Positions 19,676 through 28,111 of a DNA stretch of 38,493 nucleotides are shown here, one piece after another. Origin of the DNA: Herpomyces periplanetae (Eukaryota > Ascomycota > Laboulbeniomycetes > Herpomycetales > Herpomycetaceae); NCBI GenBank assembly GCA_009733715.1, contig WMKJ01000112.1:1-38493 (forward strand), in the 5' to 3' direction. Under the pieces are notes generated by a model. That model ran no database searches. It saw only the letters and a list, made by a program, of their open reading frames with translations, and was not told the origin of the DNA. Within the stretch, counting starts at the first letter, position 1; each line of letters starts with the position of its first letter. A program made the translations under genes and the position numbers.

Positions 19676-20427
19676 CTAAGTGTATATACTAGCATACCAT
19701 ATACGGCTAAACGTAACATAACCTTGTTGTGCAAGCATTTGACCGAGCTCAATTTGATGATTTTCCAAAAGGTCTTCATTGGGGACTACAATCAATGGAA
19801 CGTTAATTCTCAGAGCTTCGAGTATGGTTCCCGAGCCTGGTCATAATCCATGGGGTTAGCAAAGATGAACCATCTGGAATAAAATATGCCAATTAGGAAA
19901 CCCTCGATAATATTAAATGGGGGGATATTGTTGATGAAAAAGTTTGGAGTACCTGCATGAGAAATGACAACACCGGTAGTGAAATTTTCAATTTTTGGGT
20001 GGGATTTTACGGCTAACATTTCCTCGTGAAGTCCGGTATGTAGGTAATCAAAACCAGAAACACTGATAAGATTATTCGGAATTATATTGTTGTATGCTGT
20101 TAAGCCTATTTCATGAGAAGTGGTGGGGATAGCTGATGAAGTTATCAAACCTTCTGCTTCAAGATTTGATACAAGCTTGTTAAAAATTCGTTCACATGTG
20201 CCATATTGGACGCGCAAATTAGTAAATTTGTGATTAGCAAGGGCATTTATAAATTCAGGTTGTAAGCAAGCATGAATTAAAGCTTCAAAAGGTGCCGTGG
20301 CTCCGATAGTAATAAAGCAAATTTTACGGTTCCATTGTGGTTCGGCGTTATCACTGTGAGTGAGAAGCGAAGTTAGCTGAGAAGGTGTTGAATATAGCTG
20401 TGGATCAGGTTGTACGCTTAAGTTCAT
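19676..20427 (-). CDS. ALG13: UDP-GlcNAc transferase catalytic subunit Alg13
   Basis: Catalytic half of the Alg13-Alg14 enzyme, which adds the second GlcNAc to dolichol-PP-GlcNAc on the cytosolic face of the ER in N-glycan assembly. Minus-strand exons 20427-19953 and 19836-19676 join to 211 residues (yeast 202). Landmarks are [17 protein letters not shown] (35-51), [13 protein letters not shown] (125-137) and, across the splice, [16 protein letters not shown] (153-168), then [20 protein letters not shown], the usual GT28 sugar-nucleotide binding region. The intron (19952-19837, 116 nt) has donor GTACTC, a CTAAC branch site and acceptor CAG. The frame is open upstream of the ATG at 20427 but without another ATG. 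The C-terminal [11 protein letters not shown] is lineage-specific. The partner Alg14 is not in the window. RACK1 is divergent, 1.8 kb away. Confidence 0.92.
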
Positions 20428-22200
20428 ATTAAAGTTAAAAGTACGTGGGCTGCGAAGAATTGAATGCTTATCGCAAGTTTCGAGAAAATCATGTTCCAAA
20501 GTTAAGATTGACGCAGTATAATTATGTCTACTTTGCAAAATTTTAGCGTGACAACGTAGTATTGTGTATGCTAACAAAGAATATAAAATAGTACAAGAGA
20601 ACACATTTTGGAAAAGACCTTACTTGGAGAGTCCTGTACGCAAGGTTAATCACGTAATCGGTACGCAGGCTTGTTAGAGCTAGGAGCTAAAGGCGATATG
20701 AACATGATGTGATGGTTTAATTTGCTAGGTAGATGGAGGAATTTAGGGTGTACATAGTAATGTTGTAGTAAAGAGTAGCCAATTGTAAGCCTAGTGTAAT
20801 AATTTTAAAGATCGAAAGTAAAATGCATATATTAACCTTTAACTGTCAGAGAGGTGATTTTAATAGAAATGCAGTTAATTGTAAATTTGTGTATGCCCCC
20901 GTAAAGGGTGTAGATAATTAAATTTTCTATTATGGTAAAAACTTTTATATATAAATAATTTGTTGCAGAGTTAATTGATTGATGGAAAAACTATTCGATA
21001 CGATAATATAAGAGCATAATTGAAGAAGACGTGGTAATATAAGTAAGGTGAAAACACTTGTTGATTTTGACACTAATATAAGCTAATGATTTATTTATGA
21101 CTTGTAAAAATTAAAAATGCAATTGAAGTGTCCCTGATTTGAAAATGTTATCATGCCAGTCTTTAATGAAGACATAGTAAGTTTGTTCCGGTAAAGAGAG
21201 TAATGCAATTTGCAAATACTAAATAAAAACCGTAATTTCCGAATTTTAAACCAAGTTATGCAATGTATTAATGAGTAAATTATGTTTAAAATTTGTATAC
21301 AAGCAAGAAAGTTTTTGGTAATTGAAACAGGCGTAAAAACTCCAAAATTTTTCCTAGTTTGGGTTTTCAGCCCTACAGAAAATGGTGAGAAAAGATGAGA
21401 CGATTGAGAGATGTAGGCAAGGAGTTACCGAATTGGGAAATGAGATGGGATGGGACGAAAAGGATTAGGGAAGGTGGTGCAGACAAATAAAAGAGAAAGG
21501 AAGGTTCGATGGGCATTACTTTACTAGTAAGAGTAATTGGATGATTTTAAGGAGGAATTAATGGTGAAGAAGTGGATGGATGATTGGGGAAAAAAAACCG
21601 ATAGAATTAACAAGAGATATACTTAGCACATGAAAACTCATGGGGATCTAGACAACGTGATCAAATTCTGATTAAACACGACGTTCAAGCCCTTGCGATT
21701 GTTCGGTTATGGGTCTCGACAAGAAAATTGTACAAAGCTATGGAGCGGATAAAGGTTTAACCGGACAGCCAGAAGCAAGCCACAGCGAAGCGTTTTGGGG
21801 GCAAGCAAGTGTGGCAAAGTGGAAGGGATTGCACGAGCTGGAGTGGGAGCTAAGCGAGATATTTTCAGTCTCTCGAGGGTTAAACAATGTTCGGTCGAGA
21901 GAAAAGTTAAGTTTGTTGGGATTAATTTGAGATTTGATTTGAGATATTGGATTACTCGAGAGTCAATTTTGAGGAGAATTTCGCTTGTTCGTCGAGGTGC
22001 CGATTCTAGCATTAAAGTAGAGAATTCTCGATTGAATTGTGGGTGAAACATTACGATTGTAACAACGAAATCTCTTCTCTTATATATCCATCCATCGTAT
22101 AACGCGCGCACACACTATTGATTAATCGAAGAATTAACCTTGAGATTCAGCGAACAAATCTCGTTGTGCCATTCACGTTAATTTTGACAATTTATTGAAG
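20428..22200. other. Divergent intergenic region ALG13 / RACK1
   Basis: 1.77 kb. The part next to ALG13 (about 20600-21360) is AT-rich. About 21365-21540 is purine-rich on the plus strand, recalling the stretches at 1-1000 and 8.6-9.9 kb. A pyrimidine stretch followed by TATATA at about 22070-22088 lies some 115-130 bases ahead of the RACK1 ATG and may be its core promoter. Overlapping open frames in 21707-22111 on both strands show no family resemblance, and I do not call them. Confidence 0.5.
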
Positions 22201-23669
22201 ATGACTGAAAAATTGGATTTGCGTGGCGTTTTGGAAGGGCACAATGGTTGGGTGAGCTGTTTGGCTACATCTCTAGAAAAGTAGGTTTTATTTAACTATT
22301 CTAAATTTGAGAGAATTACGGAAAAAATGAGTTAATTTGCGGGTGTACGGAGGAGTAAATAATTATGAAAAATGATGGTTAACGATTCACTAGTCCCAAT
22401 ATGCTCCTTTCAGGATCTCGAGATAAAACGTTAATTATTTGGAATCTTACACGTGAAGAAACTTCATTTGGATATCCCAAGCGAAGTCTTCACGGACATT
22501 CGCATATTGTTTCGGACTGTGTAGGCTTATTTTACCGTTGACAATATGAATTGTGAAAACGGGCCAGCATAGGTTAGCTCAATAAAGCGTAAACTGATTA
22601 AGAGTACAGGTAATTTCATCGGACGGAGCATATGCTCTATCGGCATCTTGGGACAAGACATTACGCTTGTGGGAGTTGTCCACTGGACTTACTGCGCGCC
22701 GATTCGTCGGGCATACATCAGACGTTTTATCCGTATCATTTTCCGCGGACAATCGACAAATTGTTTCGGGATCTCGAGATCGGACAATTAAACTATGGAA
22801 TACGCTTGGTGATTGTAAATATACTATAACGGACAAGGGGCATACCGAATGGGTATCGTGTGTGCGCTTTAGCCCGAATCCCGAAAATCCCGTTATCGTT
22901 AGTTCTGGGTGGGATAAAGTTGTCAAGGTAAGTTAACGTACTATACAATTAAGTGTTTAAACTGTTAATGCGATTAATGCTGTATTGTGCTATGTTGTTT
23001 GTGTGCATTCAAGTCACGCCCATAATACCACAACCAAATGATGTTTCAATATCTCATGATAAGTATTTGCTACTTCTGAGTTTCATAAAACCATGAGACC
23101 ATCTTACCTTTGTCTGATAGTAAAGCATTCGTTGGCAACAGTTCAGCACAAAATATCTTTTGTACTATCATCTTATTGAAATTTGTTGGCAAGGAATGTG
23201 GACACCCTTTGCTAATGAGGGAGGGAGTATTACTTGAATATTTTAGGTTTGGGAGCTCGCTAGTTGCACGTTGCAAACTGACCATTTCGGCCATAATGGA
23301 TACATTAATGCCGTAACAATTTCTCCCGATGGATCTTTGTGTGCATCAGGTGGGAAAGATGGCATTACCATGCTATGGGATTTGAACGAATCCAAGCATT
23401 TGTATTCCTTGGTAGCGGGTGATGAGATTAACGCACTGGTATTTTCACCGAGTCGATATTGGTTATGTGCAGCGACATCTTCGAGTGTGATAATTTTTGA
23501 TTTGGAGAAGCGCGCAAAGGTTGATGAATTGAAGGTTGAATCGGAGTCAGGGACGTCCGGAAAGGCGCCAAGTTGTATCAGCCTAGCCTGGAGCTCAGAC
23601 GGTCAGACGCTATTTAGCGGATATACGGATAATCGTATTCGCTGCTGGGGTGTAATGAATCGTGAATAA
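22201..23669 (+). CDS. ASC1: RACK1/Asc1, WD40 scaffold of the 40S ribosomal subunit
   Basis: Seven-bladed WD40 propeller that sits on the 40S head near the mRNA exit and links translation, ribosome quality control and signalling (Asc1 in budding yeast, Cpc2 in fission yeast). Four exons, 22201-22280, 22394-22520, 22610-22927 and 23247-23669, join to 315 residues, the usual length. Conserved stretches include [66 protein letters not shown] and [16 protein letters not shown]. Introns are 113, 89 and 319 nt with donors GTAGGT, GTAGGC and GTAAGT. The third intron is far longer than the others and contains a U24-like snoRNA, as the yeast ASC1 intron does. The ATG is fixed by the conserved MTEKLDLRG start. 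High expression is expected from the family. Confidence 0.97.
23034..23122 (+). ncRNA. U24-like C/D box snoRNA inside RACK1 intron 3
   Basis: Within the 319-nt intron: C box ATGATGT (23038-23044), guide TATTTGCTACTT (23064-23075) directly followed by a D' box CTGA (23076-23079), a C'-like ATGAGA (23093-23098) and a D box CTGA (23114-23117). The guide matches, base for base as I recall it, the one in yeast snR24/U24, which lies in the ASC1 intron and pairs with the 25S rRNA stretch AGTAGCAAATA to direct 2'-O-methylation. The second guide of yeast and human U24 (CACCAAGATC) is not seen; the sequence ahead of the D box is different. The terminal stem is weak by eye. The ends given are approximate. 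Confidence 0.8.
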
Positions 23670-24120
23670 ACCATATCATTATGTAGAAGTCAAATTGAAA
23701 TGATTAACATGGTACAGTGCGCCCCATGCGACGGGCCAACGATAATATTTTGCATTTAATTAATGCATATGTTAATTTTACTCTGATTTATACGAACGGT
23801 ACCGTATATCGAAACATCTAGCTCCTTGTTATACACCAGTAACGCACTGTGATTTCATTGTATATGCAAGCTAAGTCTACCCAAGCAACCAGCTGCAATA
23901 CTTTTCATCCACATATTTATCGTTTAATATTATCGTGACGGGTGAGCTCTAATTAGTTTGTCCGAGAGTTTAAGATTTAGTTTCTGAATAGGCGAAGCTG
24001 AGCGTAGGTCGGTTTGGCTAAAGCTACTATCCACGTATCCAGTGTTGCGATGAAAACCCACTGGATCAGTTTAGTATGAAAGTTCGTGAGTAAGTGTAAG
24101 TGTAATTGAATGATTGTAGT
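23670..24120. other. Intergenic between convergent RACK1 and NOP13
   Basis: 451 bases with the 3' ends of both genes. No RNA gene or supported open frame. Confidence 0.5.
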
Positions 24121-24834
24121 TTATTCCTCCTCTCGAATATTAGTTTTTGCTCGTTTGGCACGACGAAGTTCAGAATCTTCGGCAAATTCACATCGTATTG
24201 TTCGATTTTCAATCTGGTGTAATGGTTTATTTGGTGGTGTAGTATCGCCAGGTAAAAGGTGTCCACGCACTGCTATTTTGGCTGCATCTACCGTGGAAAA
24301 TGTTACCCAAGCGTAGCCTTTGCATTTACCAGAATCTTGGAACATTGCCACATGGACCAAGTCAATTTTACCGCAAACCGAAAAGTGAGCTGCTAGTATT
24401 TCTCGTGTACAATTAAAGTTTAAGTTGCCCACAAAGATCCTTTTATTTGGCTTTAATGTTACTCGCTTCGTAGAAGTAGTTGCGTCATTCATCGTACGCT
24501 TTGAATCCGGAGCAGGGCGACCAGTGTGATCCGAAGCAGCTTTAATCAATAGATTACGAGACTGTAGTACTGATTCACTTAATAGCAAGGCTGCTTGAGC
24601 CTGACTTGCTGTCGCAAAGTCAACGTATGCGAAACCTCGATTTAACCGGCCGCTGGTAGATTTCCCTTTGGGCATGTTGAATCGTTTGATCGAATCAGCC
24701 GAAATGTTTAAACGTTGAATAAGAAAATCCCGTAAGCACGTTTCGGACGTTGTCCAAGCTAGATTTCCTATCCATACTCCGTACGGCGAGCTCTGGTTGG
24801 CTTGACCACGAGGTAATTTGGATTTCATATTCAT
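24121..24834 (-). CDS. NOP13: Nop13-like nucleolar protein with two RRMs
   Basis: RNA-binding protein of the Nop13 type, found in the nucleolus and in pre-60S particles in yeast. From the ATG at 24834 it has 237 residues. RRM1 (about 20-100) has RNP2 VWIGNL and RNP1 RGFAYVDF; RRM2 (about 132-220) has RNP2 IFVGNL and RNP1 KGYAWVTF. A basic RRAKRAK patch (224-230) is a likely nuclear/nucleolar signal. The frame stays open upstream to 24975 with a sensible-looking EWTQTEEDLSSLKIS but contains no ATG there, so an upstream exon spliced in at about 24957 or 24940 is possible and the true N-terminus may be longer. It is divergent from the AIR-like gene with 359 bases between starts. Nop13 is the best fit; another two-RRM nucleolar factor is not excluded. 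Confidence 0.8.
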   Translation of the reverse strand: MNMKSKLPRGQANQSSPYGVWIGNLAWTTSETCLRDFLIQRLNISADSIKRFNMPKGKSTSGRLNRGFAYVDFATASQAQAALLLSESVLQSRNLLIKAASDHTGRPAPDSKRTMNDATTSTKRVTLKPNKRIFVGNLNFNCTREILAAHFSVCGKIDLVHVAMFQDSGKCKGYAWVTFSTVDAAKIAVRGHLLPGDTTPPNKPLHQIENRTIRCEFAEDSELRRAKRAKTNIREEE

Positions 24835-25193
24835 AAATCCACTTTTGTGTCTGCGAGAAATTGTTATGGGTGAAATCTTTAAGCTTGATAAGTCTTCTTC
24901 AGTCTGAGTCCATTCCACATTATAAACGATAATTTTTCTATTGGGGGAGCAATCCTGCAGCCTTAACTCTGCTCATGATCACCGTTTTATCTACATTTTT
25001 TCCTTCATCCCATCCTAACCCACCATTTCCCATCTGACCGAATCCCTTCACTGAATCACGTGAATTTCTCGTTGCTCAGACGAATTAAACCATTGGAATA
25101 AAAATTCATTTCACGGGAGAATCACCCAAAATGCAAAAGACTTATCTTTTGCAAAAAATATTTGTCACATTCCAGTGAATCGAATGTCTGTTT
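24835..25193. promoter_or_regulatory. Divergent promoter, NOP13 / AIR-like gene
   Basis: Short shared promoter between two RNA-processing genes. It has a pyrimidine-rich stretch on the plus strand (about 24985-25060) and a CACGTG at 25057-25062. Part of it may hold a missing first exon of NOP13. Confidence 0.55.
25057..25062. promoter_or_regulatory. CACGTG E-box
   Basis: Perfect CACGTG in the context AATCACGTGAATT, roughly midway between the two divergent start codons. The same core occurs between TIM11 and SPB4. Confidence 0.45.
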
Positions 25194-27290
25194 ATGGTTC
25201 AATCTACCCATCGGGGACGCTTTGGGGAAATGACTAGTCAAGATAGTTTTATATTCAGTAGTGATATACTTGACGATCTTACACCCAATAACACGAAGCA
25301 AACTAGTGACAAAATTATCAAAATTTCATCGTGTGCTAAGGATGAACTTCCGACGATTTCGCCACTTATACCTTCGTACTGGCTAAATGCAAATCTAATA
25401 GGACGTTTATACCAACTTTCTCCACAAAATGACGGAGAAAATGGAATTGCCGTCGGATCTAGAGTTACTGTGCGTGAAATGCGATCCAAAGAATTTACCG
25501 TTGCATATACATCAACTATATATTCAGTTTATCTGCAAAATGTTAATCCAGAGGTTTCGGATAGAGCATTTACTAAATTTTTACAACAATTAAATTTCAA
25601 GGCGGCATATATACCCCGGTTGGAGGGACGCATGACAGATCGAACTTTTGCGCTCATTTACCTTGAAAACGAAGGGGATTTACACACTTTGGTTAACCGA
25701 GTTCACGAGATTCAAGATCAAAATATACCGTTAAATCTCTATCGTTTAGGCAAGCTAAGTGAGTGTAATTTGAAACATGGTACACCATTATCCCGAGTTC
25801 TTATTGCAGTGCGTAGAATCGAAACGGCACGTGTTAAAAGCATAGTCGATGGACAATGGGGCAAGAATAACGATGTTATACAAGCTATACTTCAACGTCG
25901 TTGTGTTTATTTAACGCCGGCTAATTTAAACGAATCAGTTACTGCTTCAAAACCTTCTAATGTCACTACCCTACCCAAAAAACAATTACACAAGTATCGT
26001 GATAAACAGTTACGCCATATTAGTGAAGAGTTTAGTCGTCTAGGCTTTGACGGATTGTGGAAGGTAAAGCGAAGCTCAGACTTTTGCTTATTTGCCGTAT
26101 ATCGTGAGGCCAAATACGCCGAAAAAGTCGTTAAAAACTTTGGACAAAACAAGCAACGAGTTAATGAGCTAGGCTTTAATGGACTAAGAGCTCATTTAGC
26201 AGAGTGTATAGACGAACAGGGAGACTGTATAGCAGGTGACCACGCTAAACAAGCCAAACTTCCTGGATATTTTATCAAGCGTGATTGGATGAATAGTTTT
26301 CCGGTTAAGTTAATTTTGCAGCGCTGTATCAAATCGAGCTTAAAAAATTTAGTGCGTGGTAAAGTACGCGCGAGCTGTGAATCTGGTTTCGAGCCTATGA
26401 TAGTTGAAGCTATGGATGCACTGGGCTTTGTGAACTCTTTTGTTAAGTCTGGGGATGTTAATTTTCTCGGTGAAATTCAAAGTGATTCGCAAGCCGATTC
26501 AGTTAGTGAAGGAGAAATTGATGAACGTGCACCAGAGGTTATCGTTATTGACAGCGACAGCGACAGCGACAGAAATGACAACAAAAATGACAGTGGCAAT
26601 AGTAATGTCAAATCTCATCCATTAACGGACTCTTCTGTTGTTGTGACAAGGGCAGATGATGTGCTTCCTACAGGAGCCTCTACTTCATTAAGAGATCTAC
26701 CCGATGAAAAAAGTTACTTGTTCCGACTCTGGCCTGATGATCAAGGTGCAAAGTGTTGCATTTGCTTTTCCGCTTCACACTCATCGGTGAATTGTGCCCA
26801 GCGAACGTGTGGTGTTTGTCAAAAGATTGACCAACATTTCACTCACGCTTGTACTGCTGCGCAGTGTGTCGTCTCAGACTCATTAAAAAAACGCTTTCGC
26901 AAGGGCACAGATGCCGTTATGGCCAACGACAATGTGCCATCTCAGACTGATGGCTCATTGGTGGAAACGTGTAAACGTTGTGGAGCTACTAATCACCGCA
27001 GTGAAGCTTGTGCTGAACTTTGGCGCAGCCTTGACATTAATACTTATGATGCTAATACCGAAACCACCAGTCAAGGGTTTACGGGTAACTTACAGCGAAA
27101 TCGTATTCTCAAGACCCGTCAAATTCGTATGTTCTGTTATGCTTGTGGTTCCAATGAACATTTCGGGGACGATTGTTGGAACACAATGATGAATCGGAGC
27201 CGTGAGTGGAGACGCCGCAAACGGGAATACTGCAATACATTTTCCCAAGACTACGCTAAACAATTTTTGCATGAGCAAGGCGTTAATTAA
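25194..27290 (+). CDS. Air1/Air2/ZCCHC7-type zinc-knuckle protein with extra N-terminal region
   Basis: Probable RNA-binding subunit of the nuclear TRAMP polyadenylation complex, which marks faulty RNA for the exosome. The C-terminal third has four CCHC knuckles: C521-C534, C539-C553, C593-C606 and C648-C661. The third is followed by AELWRS, and the fourth reads CYACGSNEHFGDDC; both match ZCCHC7/Air features (C.EIWR and HYG..C). At 698 residues it is about twice the length of yeast Air1/Air2. Residues about 100-180 look like an RRM (VYLQNV, RTFALIYLE). An acidic linker contains EVIVIDSDSDSD (448-459), a textbook SUMO-interacting motif shape, built partly on a GACAGC tandem repeat. One exon; M13 (25230) is another possible start. 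Family assignment is good; TRAMP membership is inferred. Confidence 0.82.
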   Translation: MVQSTHRGRFGEMTSQDSFIFSSDILDDLTPNNTKQTSDKIIKISSCAKDELPTISPLIPSYWLNANLIGRLYQLSPQNDGENGIAVGSRVTVREMRSKEFTVAYTSTIYSVYLQNVNPEVSDRAFTKFLQQLNFKAAYIPRLEGRMTDRTFALIYLENEGDLHTLVNRVHEIQDQNIPLNLYRLGKLSECNLKHGTPLSRVLIAVRRIETARVKSIVDGQWGKNNDVIQAILQRRCVYLTPANLNESVTASKPSNVTTLPKKQLHKYRDKQLRHISEEFSRLGFDGLWKVKRSSDFCLFAVYREAKYAEKVVKNFGQNKQRVNELGFNGLRAHLAECIDEQGDCIAGDHAKQAKLPGYFIKRDWMNSFPVKLILQRCIKSSLKNLVRGKVRASCESGFEPMIVEAMDALGFVNSFVKSGDVNFLGEIQSDSQADSVSEGEIDERAPEVIVIDSDSDSDRNDNKNDSGNSNVKSHPLTDSSVVVTRADDVLPTGASTSLRDLPDEKSYLFRLWPDDQGAKCCICFSASHSSVNCAQRTCGVCQKIDQHFTHACTAAQCVVSDSLKKRFRKGTDAVMANDNVPSQTDGSLVETCKRCGATNHRSEACAELWRSLDINTYDANTETTSQGFTGNLQRNRILKTRQIRMFCYACGSNEHFGDDCWNTMMNRSREWRRRKREYCNTFSQDYAKQFLHEQGVN

Positions 27291-27930
27291 ACTTAACACG
27301 CGGGTACATTTTACCTCTTCCAAACCTGTCTCGTCAAGTGGATCAATAGCATATGATATTAAGTTTGTTTTTGGAACATCTACCTGTCATCAAATCCACT
27401 CAATCTCATTATACCATCGTAATGTTGATTATGCTAAACCTGTCATTTCATCATTTCGGATACAACTCCATGGAATACTCCAAACCAAGCCCGATGGTTT
27501 TTTGGTTCCTTACAAGGCTAAACCGCATAAATTTTGGGAGAAATACGCTCAGGTTTGGGTGTATTCTCTTGATTAACCAATTGTTACGAGAATAATGCGC
27601 TTTAAAGTGATAATCTAAAATTCGTATCTAGTGGGCGGGTGCACCTTAAATGAAGCATTTTGTTCTATGCCTTAAATTCAAACAAATCCATTTAATCCTA
27701 CAGAGAATTTCTTCATTAATAAGGTAATAGGCCAAAATTCAATCTAGAAATCTCATATTGCAATTGATATTATATTCGTTGCATCTCATTTTTTGCATGA
27801 ATGAATGCTTATTTGAATATATACTCACAAACTTCGAATCTGCTTGGGCTATGCAAACGTTAATTAGATCGTTCTGTATTTTGTATTGAAATTCATGGGC
27901 AAGATAAGAATGCTCTGGTGCTTTCAACCT
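27291..27930. other. Intergenic between AIR-like and secreted-protein genes
   Basis: No supported gene. A plus frame runs on from inside the AIR-like gene (27202-27576), and minus frames at 27739-27960 and 27985-28167 read partly like protein, one ending in a GTGAGT donor, but I could not link them into a gene or match them to a family. Confidence 0.4.
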
Positions 27931-27934
27931 ACAA

Positions 27935-27942
27935 TATAAATA
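27935..27942 (+). promoter_or_regulatory. TATA box candidate for the secreted-protein gene
   Basis: TATAAATA 170 bases ahead of the start codon at 28112, followed by a pyrimidine-rich leader with a possible 5' UTR acceptor TTTTCAG at about 27990. The position suits a strongly expressed fungal gene. Confidence 0.45.
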
Positions 27943-28111
27943 TAGTGTCGATTCGCTCAATCTCTGACCACTCCAACATGCCCTTTAATTTTCAGTACCT
28001 TTTTTAGCACTCTTTTTCCATATTCTACGATTTTCGTGAGCACTGCGCGCGCCAGTTTTCTTGTTAAATAAATCTAGCTTGTTTTGTAAAGGTTTGTAAT
28101 TAACCGTCCAA

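Noticed and set aside
21500-21515. GGTTCGATGGG resembling a tRNA B box
   Set aside because: The last bases do not fit the B box, and no acceptor or anticodon stem can be drawn around it.
21707-22111. 134-codon minus-strand frame and overlapping plus-strand frames ahead of RACK1
   Set aside because: Both strands are open at once, no domain is visible, and the region is the expected RACK1 promoter.
27202-27576. Plus-strand frame overlapping and running past the end of the AIR-like gene
   Set aside because: Its first part is a shadow of the knuckle gene in another frame, and the remainder matches nothing and has no separate start signal.
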